This document shows positions 25,657 to 34,832 of a stretch of DNA of 35,884 nt, piece after piece (the stretch's first letter is position 1; every line of letters starts with the position of its first letter). Origin of the DNA: a candidate division TM6 bacterium GW2011_GWF2_38_10. Lineage in GTDB: Bacteria > Babelota > Babeliae > Babelales > RVW-14. The notes under the pieces were generated by a model. It made no database searches, was not told the DNA's origin, and saw only the letters and a program-made list of their open reading frames with translations. Position numbers and translations under genes: made by a program. The stretch lies in NCBI GenBank assembly GCA_000992305.1, contig LBTY01000009.1:1-35884 (forward strand), in the 5' to 3' direction.

Positions 25657-26472
25657 ATGGCAATTGTAACGAGAAAACCTCGCAACGCTTCTCTTCGCAC
25701 ACAGCAGTTTATTGTTGATGAAGCGTTGTCAAAAAAAGCTCCTGAAAAATCGCTTCTTGCTCCATTACATAAAAAAGGTGGACGTAATGCGTATGGTCGC
25801 ATTACCTGCCGACATAAAGGTGGCGGAGCAAAGAGAACCTATCGTATTGTTGATTTTAAACGTACAGTACGTGATGTTCCAGGAGTTGTTGTAGCATTTG
25901 AATATGATCCTAATAGAAACCTTCCTATTGCTTTAATTCATTATAAAAATGGAGCAAAAGCATACAATCTTAAACCAGAAGGTCTTAAGGTTGGGGATAT
26001 TGTCTTGGCAAGTGAAAAAGCTGAAGCCCAAGTAGGGAGCAGCATGCCAGTTAAAAATATTCCTGTTGGTTTTTTTATTCACAATGTTGAAGTTGTTCCT
26101 GGGCGTGGTGGTAAGTTTGCACGTAGTGCAGGTTGTTCTGTACAGCTTGTTGGTAAAGACGGTGATCGTGTTATTTTAAGAATGCCATCTGGCGAAATGA
26201 GAACAGTATGTTCTGATAGCTGGGCAACAATTGGCGTGCTTTCTAATGCTGATTATCGTAATATGATATTAGGTAAGGCTGGAAGAACTCGTCATCTTGG
26301 TATTCGCCCAACGGTTCGTGGTATGGCTATGAACCCTATTGATCACCCACACGGAGGTGGTGAAGGTAGGTCTAAGTCAGGATCGCATCCAGTTACTCCT
26401 TGGGGTAAGAGCTGTAAGGGTGTGAGAACAAGAACGCGTAAGAGTACTGCAATTTTGAGACGCAGAAAGTAA
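25657..26472 (+). CDS. rplB: 50S ribosomal protein L2
   Basis: 271 residues, close to the usual 273-277. L2 is needed for subunit association and peptidyl transfer. KKGGRNAYGRITCRHKGGG, KRTYRIVDFKR, EYDPNRNLPIALIHY and the active-site-proximal NPIDHPHGGGEGR are present, with the histidine at HPHGGG conserved. It starts 2 bp after the rplW stop. Confidence 0.99.
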   Translation: MAIVTRKPRNASLRTQQFIVDEALSKKAPEKSLLAPLHKKGGRNAYGRITCRHKGGGAKRTYRIVDFKRTVRDVPGVVVAFEYDPNRNLPIALIHYKNGAKAYNLKPEGLKVGDIVLASEKAEAQVGSSMPVKNIPVGFFIHNVEVVPGRGGKFARSAGCSVQLVGKDGDRVILRMPSGEMRTVCSDSWATIGVLSNADYRNMILGKAGRTRHLGIRPTVRGMAMNPIDHPHGGGEGRSKSGSHPVTPWGKSCKGVRTRTRKSTAILRRRK

Positions 26473-26492
26473 TATAGTAAAGGAAACATGAA

Positions 26493-26777
26493 ATGGCTCG
26501 TTCGATAAGTAAAGGCCCTTACGTAGAAGCTTCGCTCGTTGAGAAAATCAATAAGGCAAAAACCTCGGGCAAGCGCGATGTTATTAAAACATATAAACGC
26601 GCAAGTATGGTTATTCCTGATATGGTTGGTATGAATATTGCTGTGCACGATGGCCGTAAATTTATATCTGTATTTATTACAGAAAATATGGTTGGTCATG
26701 CATTAGGTGAGTTTGCTCCTACCAGAACGTTTAGAGCTCACAGCGGACAAAGAAAGGCTGAAAAAGCCGGAAAATAG
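26493..26777 (+). CDS. rpsS: 30S ribosomal protein S19
   Basis: 94 residues. Binds the 30S head near the A-site finger. [37 protein letters not shown] and [15 protein letters not shown] are diagnostic. Ribosome site AAGGAAA upstream. Confidence 0.99.
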   Translation: MARSISKGPYVEASLVEKINKAKTSGKRDVIKTYKRASMVIPDMVGMNIAVHDGRKFISVFITENMVGHALGEFAPTRTFRAHSGQRKAEKAGK

Positions 26778-26818
26778 GTTACAAGTTGGTTCTTTTTTGA
26801 TACAATAAGGTTTTGAAT

Positions 26819-27160
26819 ATGCTATCTAAAGCTGTAAGCAAGTATATACGCGTCTCTCCATATAAGCTACGTCCTTTTGCTGATGTAATACGTGGCAATT
26901 CTGTAGAAAAAGCGTATGCTTGGTTAAAAACATGCTCGGTAAAGCGAGTGGAGCCTCTTATGAAGACGCTCTATTCGGCATACTCAAATGCAAAAAATTT
27001 ACGACCAGAGATAAGCTCAATGAGTCAAGTTTTTATTAAAGAAGTAAAAATTGATCAAGGGCCTATCATAAAATACTTTAAGCCAGGCGCTATGGGTCGG
27101 GCAAGTATTCAGCGTAAGCGTTTGAGTCATATTGAAGTAATATTAGATGAAAAATGGTAA
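26819..27160 (+). CDS. rplV: 50S ribosomal protein L22
   Basis: 113 residues. L22 lines the nascent-chain tunnel. Recognised from KYIRVSPYKLRPFADVIRG, VEPLMKTLYSAYSNAKN and the C-terminal hairpin FKPGAMGRASIQRKRLSHI. The ATG at 26819 is chosen because AAGG lies 8 bases upstream; an in-frame TTG at 26813 is too close to that site. The usual Arg-rich motif is KPGAMGRAS rather than RPRARGRA, a mild divergence. Confidence 0.97.
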   Translation: MLSKAVSKYIRVSPYKLRPFADVIRGNSVEKAYAWLKTCSVKRVEPLMKTLYSAYSNAKNLRPEISSMSQVFIKEVKIDQGPIIKYFKPGAMGRASIQRKRLSHIEVILDEKW

Positions 27161-27189
27161 TAACTGGTTTTGATAGTTAGAGGTGCCCA

Positions 27190-27810
27190 GTGGGACAGAA
27201 AGTACATCCATTAGGTTTTAGATTAGGTGTTTTCGAAGATTGGAACGCGCACTGGTTTGCCAAAAAGAGTTATGGCAAAGAGTTGCTTGAAGATTTTGAG
27301 ATTAGAAAATATCTTAAAAATAAGCTTAATAATGCTGATGTTGCAAAAATTGTTATAGAAAAAGCAGTTGATAATGTTCGCGTTGTTATTCATTCTTCTC
27401 GTCCAGGTTCCATTATTGGAAAACGTGGACAGGGGATTGAGCAAATCAAACAAGAATTGCATCAAAAGCTTGGTAAAAACATTGAAATATCAGTACAAGA
27501 AATAAAAGATCAAGATACCAATGCTCAGTTGGTTGCAAAGAGCATCGCGGAACAACTTGAAAAGCGTGTAAGCTATAAGCGTCTTATGAAGAAAGCTGGG
27601 TTTGCAGCACTCAAGGCTGGTGCGAAGGGAATTAAGATTTGTATTTCCGGTCGTATCGGCGGAGCAGAAATTGCTCGAACAGAGTGGCTTCGTCTTGGAT
27701 CTATTCCGTTGCATACGTTGCGTTGCAATGTTGAGTATGCACTTGCAGAAGCTTTGACAACGTATGGAATTATCGGCGTTAAGGTATGGATTTGCAAGGG
27801 TGAATACTAA
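27190..27810 (+). CDS. rpsC: 30S ribosomal protein S3
   Basis: 206 residues. S3 lies at the mRNA entry channel and has helicase activity with S4 and S5. The start is GTG with AGAGG upstream, giving the conserved GQKVHPLGFRLG. The KH domain GXXG loop is in SIIGKRGQGIEQIK. The C-terminal domain shows GCKIxxSGRIGGAEIARTEW as IKICISGRIGGAEIARTEW and ends at GVKVWICKGEY, without the longer basic tail found in many bacteria. Confidence 0.98.
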   Translation: MGQKVHPLGFRLGVFEDWNAHWFAKKSYGKELLEDFEIRKYLKNKLNNADVAKIVIEKAVDNVRVVIHSSRPGSIIGKRGQGIEQIKQELHQKLGKNIEISVQEIKDQDTNAQLVAKSIAEQLEKRVSYKRLMKKAGFAALKAGAKGIKICISGRIGGAEIARTEWLRLGSIPLHTLRCNVEYALAEALTTYGIIGVKVWICKGEY

Positions 27811-27835
27811 ACAACGAGAATAAAGGAATAATACT

Positions 27836-28276
27836 ATGTTAATGCCGAAAAAAACTAAATATAGAAAAATGCAAAAAGGCACTATGGGCGGTCGCTCAAA
27901 GGGTGCTCGTACTATTGCATTTGGTGAATATGGTTTAGTTGCTGTTGAGCCATCATGGGTAACAGCTCGTCAAATAGAAGCTGCGCGTGTTACCGTAAGT
28001 AAGCGTATTAAAAAAGTTGGTACGCTTTATTTAAGAATGTTCCCTGATAAGCCAGTTTCTAAAAAACCTGCCGAAACCCGAATGGGTAAAGGTAAGGGTA
28101 GCCCTGAGTTGTGGGTAGCCGTTGTTAAACGTGATAGAGTTATCCTCGAAATTGGTGGTGTTTCAAAGGAAGAAGCGCGAGATATTTTAAAAGCAGCAGC
28201 GTATAAATTTCCAATGAAAACCCGTTTTGTGTCTAAGGAAGATCTTTTGGCGGCAGATAGTCAAACGAATTCATAA
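27836..28276 (+). CDS. rplP: 50S ribosomal protein L16
   Basis: 146 residues. L16 positions the A-site tRNA. MLMPKKTKYRKMQKG, IAFGEYGLVAVEPSWVTARQ, MFPDKPVSKKPAETRMGKGK and ELWVAVVK are diagnostic. Ribosome site AAAGGA upstream. Standard place between rpsC and rpmC. Confidence 0.99.
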   Translation: MLMPKKTKYRKMQKGTMGGRSKGARTIAFGEYGLVAVEPSWVTARQIEAARVTVSKRIKKVGTLYLRMFPDKPVSKKPAETRMGKGKGSPELWVAVVKRDRVILEIGGVSKEEARDILKAAAYKFPMKTRFVSKEDLLAADSQTNS

Positions 28277-28291
28277 TGTGGTGGATGGAAC

Positions 28292-28516
28292 ATGAAAGAA
28301 AAAAAAGATCTAAAAAAATTAGATGCAGTAGCATTAAAACAAGAAGTTGATTCTTTGCGTAAAGAGTTGTTTAATTTGAGATTAAATAAAATTACCGGGC
28401 AAGTGAAAGATTACACTCAGTTTGGTAAATTAAAAGTTCAAATTGCTCGAGCTCTTACATTTATAACACAACAAGAACAAGCAAAGTCTCAGGAATTTGA
28501 AAATAAAAAAAGCTAA
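28292..28516 (+). CDS. rpmC: 50S ribosomal protein L29
   Basis: 74 residues. A helical protein near the tunnel exit. LRKELFNLRLNKITGQVKDY and KLKVQIARALTFI match the family. Ribosome site GGATGG upstream. Confidence 0.96.
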   Translation: MKEKKDLKKLDAVALKQEVDSLRKELFNLRLNKITGQVKDYTQFGKLKVQIARALTFITQQEQAKSQEFENKKS

Positions 28517-28535
28517 CAAAGCTTTGAGGTAAACA

Positions 28536-28811
28536 ATGGCAGAAACAGCAAACGTAGTTTCACATAGCAAAGGCAATCGCATATTGAATGGCGAAGTTCT
28601 TTCCAACAAAATGAATAAAACAATTGTTGTAAAGGTGGAAAGAACATTGAGACATCCTTTGCTTGGTAAAGTAATTAGAAGACATAAGAAATATCACGTA
28701 CACGACGAAAATAGTGTTGCGCAAGTAGGTGATTGGGTAGAGATTGCAGAAACGCGACCTCTTTCAAAAACTAAATACATGACGCTTGTTCGTGTTGTTG
28801 AAAAACAGTAA
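28536..28811 (+). CDS. rpsQ: 30S ribosomal protein S17
   Basis: 91 residues. An early 16S rRNA-binding protein. [40 protein letters not shown] and [16 protein letters not shown] are diagnostic. Ribosome site GAGG upstream. An N-terminal extension of about ten residues precedes the OB-fold. Confidence 0.98.
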   Translation: MAETANVVSHSKGNRILNGEVLSNKMNKTIVVKVERTLRHPLLGKVIRRHKKYHVHDENSVAQVGDWVEIAETRPLSKTKYMTLVRVVEKQ

Positions 28812-28825
28812 AAAGGGTAAGCACA

Positions 28826-29194
28826 ATGATATTAGAACGAACAATGCTTGAAGTGGCCGATAATTCTGGCGCAAAAAAGCTTCAGGTAATTCGCGTGACT
28901 GGTTCAACCAGAAAACGATATGCTTATTTGGGCGATATTGTAAAAGTTGCTGTTAAGAAAGCTATTCCTGGTGGAACGGTGAAAAAGAGTGATGTTCTTG
29001 ATGCCGTAATTGTGCGCACGAGAAAAGAAGTTCGTCGTCAAGATGGTAGTTACATACGGTTTGACGATAACGCCGCAGTTATCATTAATAAAGACAAACA
29101 GCCAGTGGGTTCTCGTATATTTGGACCTGTTGCGCGTGAATTAAGGGCTGCAGGGTATTCAAAGATCATATCTTTAGCACCTGAGGTATTGTAA
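28826..29194 (+). CDS. rplN: 50S ribosomal protein L14
   Basis: 122 residues, the exact usual length. L14 contributes to an intersubunit bridge. [57 protein letters not shown] and [10 protein letters not shown] are diagnostic. Spaced 14 bp after rpsQ. Confidence 0.99.
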   Translation: MILERTMLEVADNSGAKKLQVIRVTGSTRKRYAYLGDIVKVAVKKAIPGGTVKKSDVLDAVIVRTRKEVRRQDGSYIRFDDNAAVIINKDKQPVGSRIFGPVARELRAAGYSKIISLAPEVL

Positions 29195-29215
29195 GCAAAC
29201 GAGGTTGGATAAATT

Positions 29216-29530
29216 ATGTTAAGCCGGGTAAAGAAAAACGACACTGTCCTTGTATTATCTGGGAAAGATAAGGGAAGACAAGGTTTAGTGATTTCGGTTG
29301 ATCCTAAAAAGGATCTTGTATTAGTAAAAGACGTGGGAATTATAACAAGACACGTAAAGCCTCGTAGAACAGGCGAAAAAGGTGGTCTTGTTAAAGAAGA
29401 AGCAAGTGTTCCTTTGTGTAAGGTAATGCCTGTGTGTCCTTCTTGCAAAAAACCATGTCGCGTGCAGATTAAATTTTTAGAAAATAACGATAAGACAAGA
29501 ATTTGTCATCGTTGTAAAGAAGCATTTTAA
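29216..29530 (+). CDS. rplX: 50S ribosomal protein L24
   Basis: 104 residues. An assembly initiator of the 50S subunit. The KOW motif KKNDTVLVLSGKDKGRQGLV and VKPRRTGEKGGLVKEEASV are typical. The C terminus has four Cys in C-x2-C / C-x2-C arrangement (PSCKKPCR with a preceding VCPSC, and ICHRCKEAF), a zinc-ribbon-like end seen in many bacterial L24. Confidence 0.98.
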   Translation: MLSRVKKNDTVLVLSGKDKGRQGLVISVDPKKDLVLVKDVGIITRHVKPRRTGEKGGLVKEEASVPLCKVMPVCPSCKKPCRVQIKFLENNDKTRICHRCKEAF

Positions 29531-29548
29531 CGCAGGTGGGTAATTATC

Positions 29549-30094
29549 ATGATAAAGTCGCGATTAGAAGAACAATATAAAACGCAGCTGCGTTCTGATA
29601 TTTTCCAAGAGTTGAAGCTTCAGAATATGATGCAGGTTCCTGCGTTAAGCAAAATTGTTGTGAATATCGGTGTTAAAGAAGCGGTTAGTGATGGTAAGGT
29701 TTTAAACCAAGTTAAAGACATCATTGAGCAAATCACTGGACAAGTAGCTGTAAAAACATTGGCTAAAAAGTCAATAGCAGCATTTAAACTTCGTCAAGGG
29801 ATGCCAATCGGTGTTAAGGTTACCTTACGCAAGAACCATATGTATCACTTTCTTGATAAATTAATCAATGTAGTACTCCCTTCCGTACGTGACTTTCAGG
29901 GTGTTACTGCAAGTTTTGATGGCGATGGAAATTATAACTTAGGCATCAAAGATTGGTTAGTTTTTCCTGAAATTGATTACGATAATGTTGATAAGAGTCG
30001 TGGTATCAATATCACGTTCCATACAACAACGAAACATGACGAACATGCTCATGTACTGTTAAAGAAATTTAATATGCCATTTTGCAAAAAATAG
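29549..30094 (+). CDS. rplE: 50S ribosomal protein L5
   Basis: 181 residues. L5 binds 5S rRNA and contacts the P-site tRNA. LSKIVVNIGVKEAV, GQVAVKTLAKKSIAAFKLR, GMPIGVKVTLR, LPSVRDFQGV and FPEIDYDNVDKSRGINITF are diagnostic. Confidence 0.99.
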   Translation: MIKSRLEEQYKTQLRSDIFQELKLQNMMQVPALSKIVVNIGVKEAVSDGKVLNQVKDIIEQITGQVAVKTLAKKSIAAFKLRQGMPIGVKVTLRKNHMYHFLDKLINVVLPSVRDFQGVTASFDGDGNYNLGIKDWLVFPEIDYDNVDKSRGINITFHTTTKHDEHAHVLLKKFNMPFCKK

Positions 30095-30112
30095 GCGTTA
30101 TAAAGGTGTTTT

Positions 30113-30298
30113 ATGGCAAGAAAAGCGCTCATAGAAAAATCAAACAAGACTCCTAAGTTTTCGACACGAGCAAGAAATAGATGCCGTTTGTGCGGTCGTG
30201 CACGTGGTTTCATTCGCTTGTTCATGATGTGTCGTTTGTGTTTTAGAAAGTATGCATTAGATGGGTTGTTACCTGGTGTTAAAAAAGCCAGTTGGTAA
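30113..30298 (+). CDS. rpsN: 30S ribosomal protein S14, zinc-binding type
   Basis: 61 residues, the short zinc form. Two C-x2-C pairs, C24/C27 and C40/C43 ([15 protein letters not shown] and [12 protein letters not shown]), bind zinc. C-terminal [13 protein letters not shown] is the family end. The symbol rpsZ is also used for this type. The ATG follows AAAGGTG. Confidence 0.98.
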   Translation: MARKALIEKSNKTPKFSTRARNRCRLCGRARGFIRLFMMCRLCFRKYALDGLLPGVKKASW

Positions 30299-30315
30299 GA
30301 TGTGGAGTTGAGATA

Positions 30316-30708
30316 ATGTCAATAGATACGATTGGTAATTTTTTAACAGCTATACGCAATGGGATCTTGGTTGGCAAGAGATCGGTAACGGTTCCTGGAT
30401 CAAGCCTTAAAATCGAGATGGCCAAAGTGTTGAAAGAAGAAGGCTTTATAAAAGATTACACGACAGCTCTTGAAGGAGCAAAAGCATCTTTAACTATTTT
30501 CTTAAAATATGTTAATGGTGAAAGTGTTATTCACGAAATAACACGTATTAGTAAACCAGGTCGACGTCATTATGAAAATGTGCGTCAGTTGACACCGGTT
30601 ATTGGTGGTTTAGGTATTGCTCTTTTGACAACAAGTGCAGGAGTAATTACTGACCAAAAAGCCAAGAAGCTTGGTGTTGGCGGAGAAATTCTTTGTCACG
30701 TTTGGTAA
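30316..30708 (+). CDS. rpsH: 30S ribosomal protein S8
   Basis: 130 residues. Central-domain protein that regulates the spc operon in E. coli. DTIGNFLTAIRNGILVGKRS, MAKVLKEEGFIKDY, ISKPGRRHY and the C-terminal KKLGVGGEILCHVW are diagnostic. The ATG at 30316 follows GGAGTTGAG and gives the canonical N terminus. A TTG at 30292 in the same frame overlaps the rpsN end and is not favoured. Confidence 0.98.
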   Translation: MSIDTIGNFLTAIRNGILVGKRSVTVPGSSLKIEMAKVLKEEGFIKDYTTALEGAKASLTIFLKYVNGESVIHEITRISKPGRRHYENVRQLTPVIGGLGIALLTTSAGVITDQKAKKLGVGGEILCHVW

Positions 30709-30719
30709 GGATTACGAAT

Positions 30720-31259
30720 ATGTCAAAAATTGGACGCAAACCGATTCCATTTAAAACTGCTAAAGTAGAGATAAATGGTAACGTAATTAAAATAGATGGT
30801 GGCAAATCAAAATTTGTACACGAGTTGCCTGCTGGATTAGTGGCAAAGGTTGATGGTAAATCTTTAGTTTTATCAGCTGAAGAAAATACCAGAGACGCAA
30901 GAATGGCTTGGGGTTTACACCGTGCGCTTTTAGCAAACAAAGTAAAAGGTGTAGAAACAGGCTTTGAGCAAAAGGTTACTATTGTAGGCCTTGGATTTAA
31001 GGCACAGGCTGCCGGAAAAAAAATGACGTTTACGCTTGGTTATACACATAAAATTGATTATGATTTGCCAGACGAAGTAACGGTAGATATTGATAAAGCA
31101 GGACAAAATCTTGTTTTTAAATCAGCTGATCGTTTTATTCTTGGTAATGTTTGCGATGCTGTTCGTTCGTTTAGACCACCAGAACCTTATAAAGGTAAAG
31201 GTATTATTTTAGAGGGTGAAACGATTGTTCGCAAAGCTGGTAAAACAAAATCAAAATAA
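30720..31259 (+). CDS. rplF: 50S ribosomal protein L6
   Basis: 179 residues. L6 lies near the sarcin-ricin loop. SKIGRKPIPF at the start, TIVGLGFKAQAAGKKMTFTL and the C-terminal SFRPPEPYKGKGIILEGE are diagnostic. The ATG at 30720 has TAAGGA about 10 bases upstream. An earlier in-frame start at 30693 would lie inside rpsH and lacks support. Confidence 0.98.
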   Translation: MSKIGRKPIPFKTAKVEINGNVIKIDGGKSKFVHELPAGLVAKVDGKSLVLSAEENTRDARMAWGLHRALLANKVKGVETGFEQKVTIVGLGFKAQAAGKKMTFTLGYTHKIDYDLPDEVTVDIDKAGQNLVFKSADRFILGNVCDAVRSFRPPEPYKGKGIILEGETIVRKAGKTKSK

Positions 31260-31297
31260 GAGAGCATAACGTTAGGTAAGTTTAGAAAGGTTCTACT

Positions 31298-31654
31298 GTG
31301 AGTTTACAAAAACGAATACAAAAACGAGAAGTGCGTCGAACACACAGAGTTCGCAATGCACAAAAAAGTCGCGGTGTAAAACCACGCGTGACTGTTTTTC
31401 GCAGCTCAAAGCATATTTATGCTCAGATTATTGATGATGCTCAACATGCAACCATTATTGGTTTTTCTACCTTGAATTTGCAAGATAAATCAGGCGATAA
31501 AAAAACGCTTGCGCACAGAGTTGGTGTTGAACTTGGAAAATTAGCGTTACAAAAAGATGTTAAAGAAGTCTTTTTTGATCGCGGTGGTTTTCTCTATCAT
31601 GGCCGTATTAAGGCATTAGCTGATGGATTGCGAGAAGCTGGTTTAGTTTTTTAA
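31298..31654 (+). CDS. rplR: 50S ribosomal protein L18
   Basis: 118 residues. Binds 5S rRNA. RTHRVRNAQKSRGVKPRVTV, VFRSSKHIYAQIIDDAQHAT and VFFDRGGFLYHGRIKALADG are diagnostic. The start is GTG, preceded by AGAAAGG. Confidence 0.98.
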   Translation: MSLQKRIQKREVRRTHRVRNAQKSRGVKPRVTVFRSSKHIYAQIIDDAQHATIIGFSTLNLQDKSGDKKTLAHRVGVELGKLALQKDVKEVFFDRGGFLYHGRIKALADGLREAGLVF

Positions 31655-31706
31655 AGAAGCTTGTGATAAGCTTTGAGTAATTAAAGAACTTTTAATTAGG
31701 ATAAAA

Positions 31707-32261
31707 ATGGCAGAAGAAAGAAACAGAAGAAATACGGCAAATAAAGCTCCGCAAGCACCGGTAGAGGAATATGCAGAAGCGGTTTTGAATGTTCGCCGTG
31801 TAGCCAAGGTTATTAAGGGAGGGCGTAGATTCGCCTTCTCAGCACTTGTGGTTGTTGGAGATCGCAATGGCAAAGTTGGTATTGCATTAGGTAAAAGCAG
31901 AGAAGTTTCTTCTGCTATTGCCAAGGCGCTTAAAAGAGCACGCAAATCAATGTTTGCTATTCCTTTGTATAAGACAACGATTCCTTTCAGTGTTGAAGGA
32001 ACACATGGCTCAAGTCGTGTTATTATTCGTTCAGCATCAAAAGGTACAGGTGTGATTGCTGGTGGTGCTGTCCGTGCGGTTATGGAAGCACTTGGTGTTC
32101 GTGATATTTTGGCCAAGTCCGTTGGTTCATCAAATTCACAAAACGTTGTTAAGGCAACAATTAATGCATTAAAGAAATTGCGTTCTGCTCAGCATATTGC
32201 TGCGTTGCGCGGTAAATCTTTGCAAGATTTATTTGGAGAGAAAAAACATGTTGCAGCTTAA
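31707..32261 (+). CDS. rpsE: 30S ribosomal protein S5
   Basis: 184 residues. S5 affects decoding fidelity. VLNVRRVAKVIKGGRRFAFS, VVVGDRNGKVGIALGKSREV and GTGVIAGGAVRAVMEALGVR are diagnostic, with both the double-stranded RNA-binding-like N domain and the C domain complete. Its end overlaps rplO by 14 bp, leaving no room for rpmD (L30), which usually sits here. Confidence 0.99.
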   Translation: MAEERNRRNTANKAPQAPVEEYAEAVLNVRRVAKVIKGGRRFAFSALVVVGDRNGKVGIALGKSREVSSAIAKALKRARKSMFAIPLYKTTIPFSVEGTHGSSRVIIRSASKGTGVIAGGAVRAVMEALGVRDILAKSVGSSNSQNVVKATINALKKLRSAQHIAALRGKSLQDLFGEKKHVAA

Positions 32262-32730
32262 TCAATTAGTTTCTACAACAAAAAAAAGAAAACGAGTTGG
32301 TCGTGGTGGCGATCGTGGTGGTATGTCTGGCCGTGGGCATGATGGACAAAAATGTCGTCCAGGTGCCGGCAGCGAAATAACTGCCGTGTTTGAAGGCGGA
32401 CAAATGCCATTAAGCCGTCGTTTGCCTCACCGTGGATTTAACAATAAGGTTTTCAGAACAGAATACGCCATTGTTAATCTTGATGTTTTGGAAAATCATT
32501 TTAATGGTAATGAAGAAGTGACCCGCGATGCGTTAATTGAAAAGCGTATCTTGAAAAAAAGCGCTCCATGCCTTGTGAAGGTATTGGGTGGCGGTGAACT
32601 TAAAAAGAAGTTAACTGTTCACGCCGATGCTTTTAGCCAGGGCGCCGTCCAGGCTATAGAGAAGGCTGGTGGTAAAGCTCTTGTAACGAGCAAGGAGATA
32701 AGCAATGGTGGTAAGGCTACAGAACTTTAA
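32248..32730 (+). CDS. rplO: 50S ribosomal protein L15
   Basis: 160 residues. Late-assembly 50S protein. KKRKRVGRGGDRGGMSGRGH, CRPGAGSEITAVFEGGQMPL and RRLPHRGFNN are diagnostic. The ATG at 32248 lies inside rpsE with GGAG eight bases upstream. A start at 32197 would be within the S5 coding region without reason. The 3' end overlaps secY by 26 bp. Confidence 0.98.
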   Translation: MLQLNQLVSTTKKRKRVGRGGDRGGMSGRGHDGQKCRPGAGSEITAVFEGGQMPLSRRLPHRGFNNKVFRTEYAIVNLDVLENHFNGNEEVTRDALIEKRILKKSAPCLVKVLGGGELKKKLTVHADAFSQGAVQAIEKAGGKALVTSKEISNGGKATEL

Positions 32731-34024
32731 AAATATTTTTTTGGTACAAGATTTGCGTAAAAAGCTTGCGCTCACGTTTGTTATACTTGCTGTGTTTCGA
32801 TTTGGAGCACATGTAAGTATTCCAGGTGTGGATGTTACTGCTTTGTTTAATATGTTTAGTGCCAATTTACAAGGCGGCATTCTTGCGCACCTAGATCTTT
32901 TTTCTGGGGGCGCATTGAAAGCGTTTTCAATTTTCTCTTTAGGAATGTCGCCGTATATTACGGCTTCGATTATGTTTCAGCTTCTTACCATAATGGTTCC
33001 TTCACTGGAAGCTTTATCAAAAGAAGGTGAATATGGTCGTCGTATTATTAACCAGTATACACGTTATTTTACGATAGTATTGGCATTTGCGCAAAGCTTT
33101 GGGTTAATAAAGTATCTAGAGAGTCAGCCGGGATTGGTCATTGATCCAGGTTGGGGCTTTAGATTAACAGCGGTGTTATTGATGTCCGTTGGATCTCTCG
33201 TGGTTATGTGGCTCGGTGAACAAATAAATGTTCATGGACTTGGGAATGGAAGTTCTATGGTAATTTTTGCAGGTATTATTGTGGGATTACCTGGAGCGCT
33301 TATTCACATATGGGAAAACTTTACCCTTGGTCAAACCAATATTTTTATAGTTGCACTGTTGCTTGCCGTTTCATTGGCAGTTATTGCGTGTATTATCTTT
33401 TTAGAAAAAGGTGAACGCAAAATACCTGTACAATATGCAAAACGTGTTATTGGTCATAAGGTATATGGTGGGCAAAGCTCCTATATACCATTGAAATTGA
33501 ATCCATCTGGTGTTATTCCAGTTATTTTCTCATCAGCTATTTTAGGTGTTCCTGCAACATTGGCTGGAATGATGACCAATTGGTTTCCTAATGTTTCACG
33601 TGTTTTGCAAGATTGGTTTATGCGTGAATCATTAGTATATAATGTTTTTAATGCCGGTTTGATAATATTTTTTGCCTTTTTTTATACGGCAATTATTTTT
33701 AATCCGGTTGAGTTGGCAGATAATATCAGAAAGTCTGGTGGCTTTATTCCAGGGATTAGACCAGGTAAAAAAACAGCAGAATTTTTTGATTATTTGCTAA
33801 CAAGAGTTGGTTTTCCTGGTGCTTTATATCTTGCAACGCTTGCTATATTGCCAAGTTTATTGCAAAATATGATATCATTTCCTGTTATGTTTAGTGGCGT
33901 AAGTTTACTGATTGTAATAGGAGTTGGGCTTGATACATCTGCGCAAATTGAGTCGCATTTGATCGAGCGCCGCTATGAAGGTTTTTTAACAACAGGTCGT
34001 TTAAAGGGCCGGTTGGGACGATAA
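32705..34024 (+). CDS. secY: Protein translocase subunit SecY
   Basis: 439 residues, the normal length. Channel of the Sec translocon in the inner membrane. It shows ten hydrophobic segments, FRFGAHVSIPGVD after TM1, a lateral-gate region GMSPYITASIMFQLL, the cytoplasmic loop with GERKIPVQYAKRV, and IRPGKKTAEF before the last TMs. AAGGAG is well placed before the ATG, which overlaps rplO by 26 bp, so the two are probably translationally coupled. Confidence 0.99.
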   Translation: MVVRLQNFKNIFLVQDLRKKLALTFVILAVFRFGAHVSIPGVDVTALFNMFSANLQGGILAHLDLFSGGALKAFSIFSLGMSPYITASIMFQLLTIMVPSLEALSKEGEYGRRIINQYTRYFTIVLAFAQSFGLIKYLESQPGLVIDPGWGFRLTAVLLMSVGSLVVMWLGEQINVHGLGNGSSMVIFAGIIVGLPGALIHIWENFTLGQTNIFIVALLLAVSLAVIACIIFLEKGERKIPVQYAKRVIGHKVYGGQSSYIPLKLNPSGVIPVIFSSAILGVPATLAGMMTNWFPNVSRVLQDWFMRESLVYNVFNAGLIIFFAFFYTAIIFNPVELADNIRKSGGFIPGIRPGKKTAEFFDYLLTRVGFPGALYLATLAILPSLLQNMISFPVMFSGVSLLIVIGVGLDTSAQIESHLIERRYEGFLTTGRLKGRLGR

Positions 34025-34055
34025 TTGAGTTATAAACACGCGAGGTATAATTATA

Positions 34056-34802
34056 ATGTTGATAAAAAATAAGGGTGCTATTGAAAAAATGCATATGGCC
34101 GGGCAGCATTTAGCTCAGATATTGCATAATGTTGCTGATAAGGTTGTTGCAGGTACTACGACATTAGATTTGGATGCCCTTATTGAACAAGAAATTGTAT
34201 CTCGCGGGTTGAAACCTGCTTGTAAGGGATATGCTGGATATAGGCATGCAACATGTATTTCAGTAAACGATGTTATTGTTCATGGAATTCCTTCAAAGGA
34301 AAATATTTTAAAATGTGGAGATTTTGTTAAGATAGATGTCACAGCATCATATAAATCATATTGTGCCGATATGACGCGATATTTTTTTGTTGGACAGACG
34401 AGTGAAGTTGTTCAACGATTGGCAGCTACGGCTCAGCGCGCATTAGATGCTGCTATAGATGTTGCTGTTCCTGGAAATAAACTATCTGATATTTCAGCAT
34501 GTGTACAAGAAATTGTAGAACGTGATGGATTTTCTGTGGTAAAGGTTTTTTCAGGACATGGTATTGGTAAAAATCTTCACGAAGAACCTGATATTCCCAA
34601 TTATGGGAAGCCTGGAAAGGGAATTGTTTTACGTGAAGGGATGGCTTTTGCAATTGAGCCAATGATTACCGAGCGTAGTTGTGATGTTGTGGTAATGGCT
34701 GATGGTTGGACGGCAAAAACGGCAGATGGTGGCTTAGCTGCTCACGTTGAAGATACGATTATTGTGCGTTCAGGCAAGGCCCAAATTTTAACAAGATTAT
34801 AA
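34056..34802 (+). CDS. map: Methionine aminopeptidase, type I
   Basis: 248 residues. Removes N-terminal methionine from new proteins. All metal ligands are present: D94, D105, H168, E201 and E232, with H175 also conserved (GHGIGKNLHEEP). It follows secY by 31 bp; adk, often between these two, is absent. Ribosome site GAGG lies about 11 bases before the ATG. Confidence 0.97.
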   Translation: MLIKNKGAIEKMHMAGQHLAQILHNVADKVVAGTTTLDLDALIEQEIVSRGLKPACKGYAGYRHATCISVNDVIVHGIPSKENILKCGDFVKIDVTASYKSYCADMTRYFFVGQTSEVVQRLAATAQRALDAAIDVAVPGNKLSDISACVQEIVERDGFSVVKVFSGHGIGKNLHEEPDIPNYGKPGKGIVLREGMAFAIEPMITERSCDVVVMADGWTAKTADGGLAAHVEDTIIVRSGKAQILTRL

Positions 34803-34832
34803 AGGCATAGCCTTATTTAGAGATATAATTTT

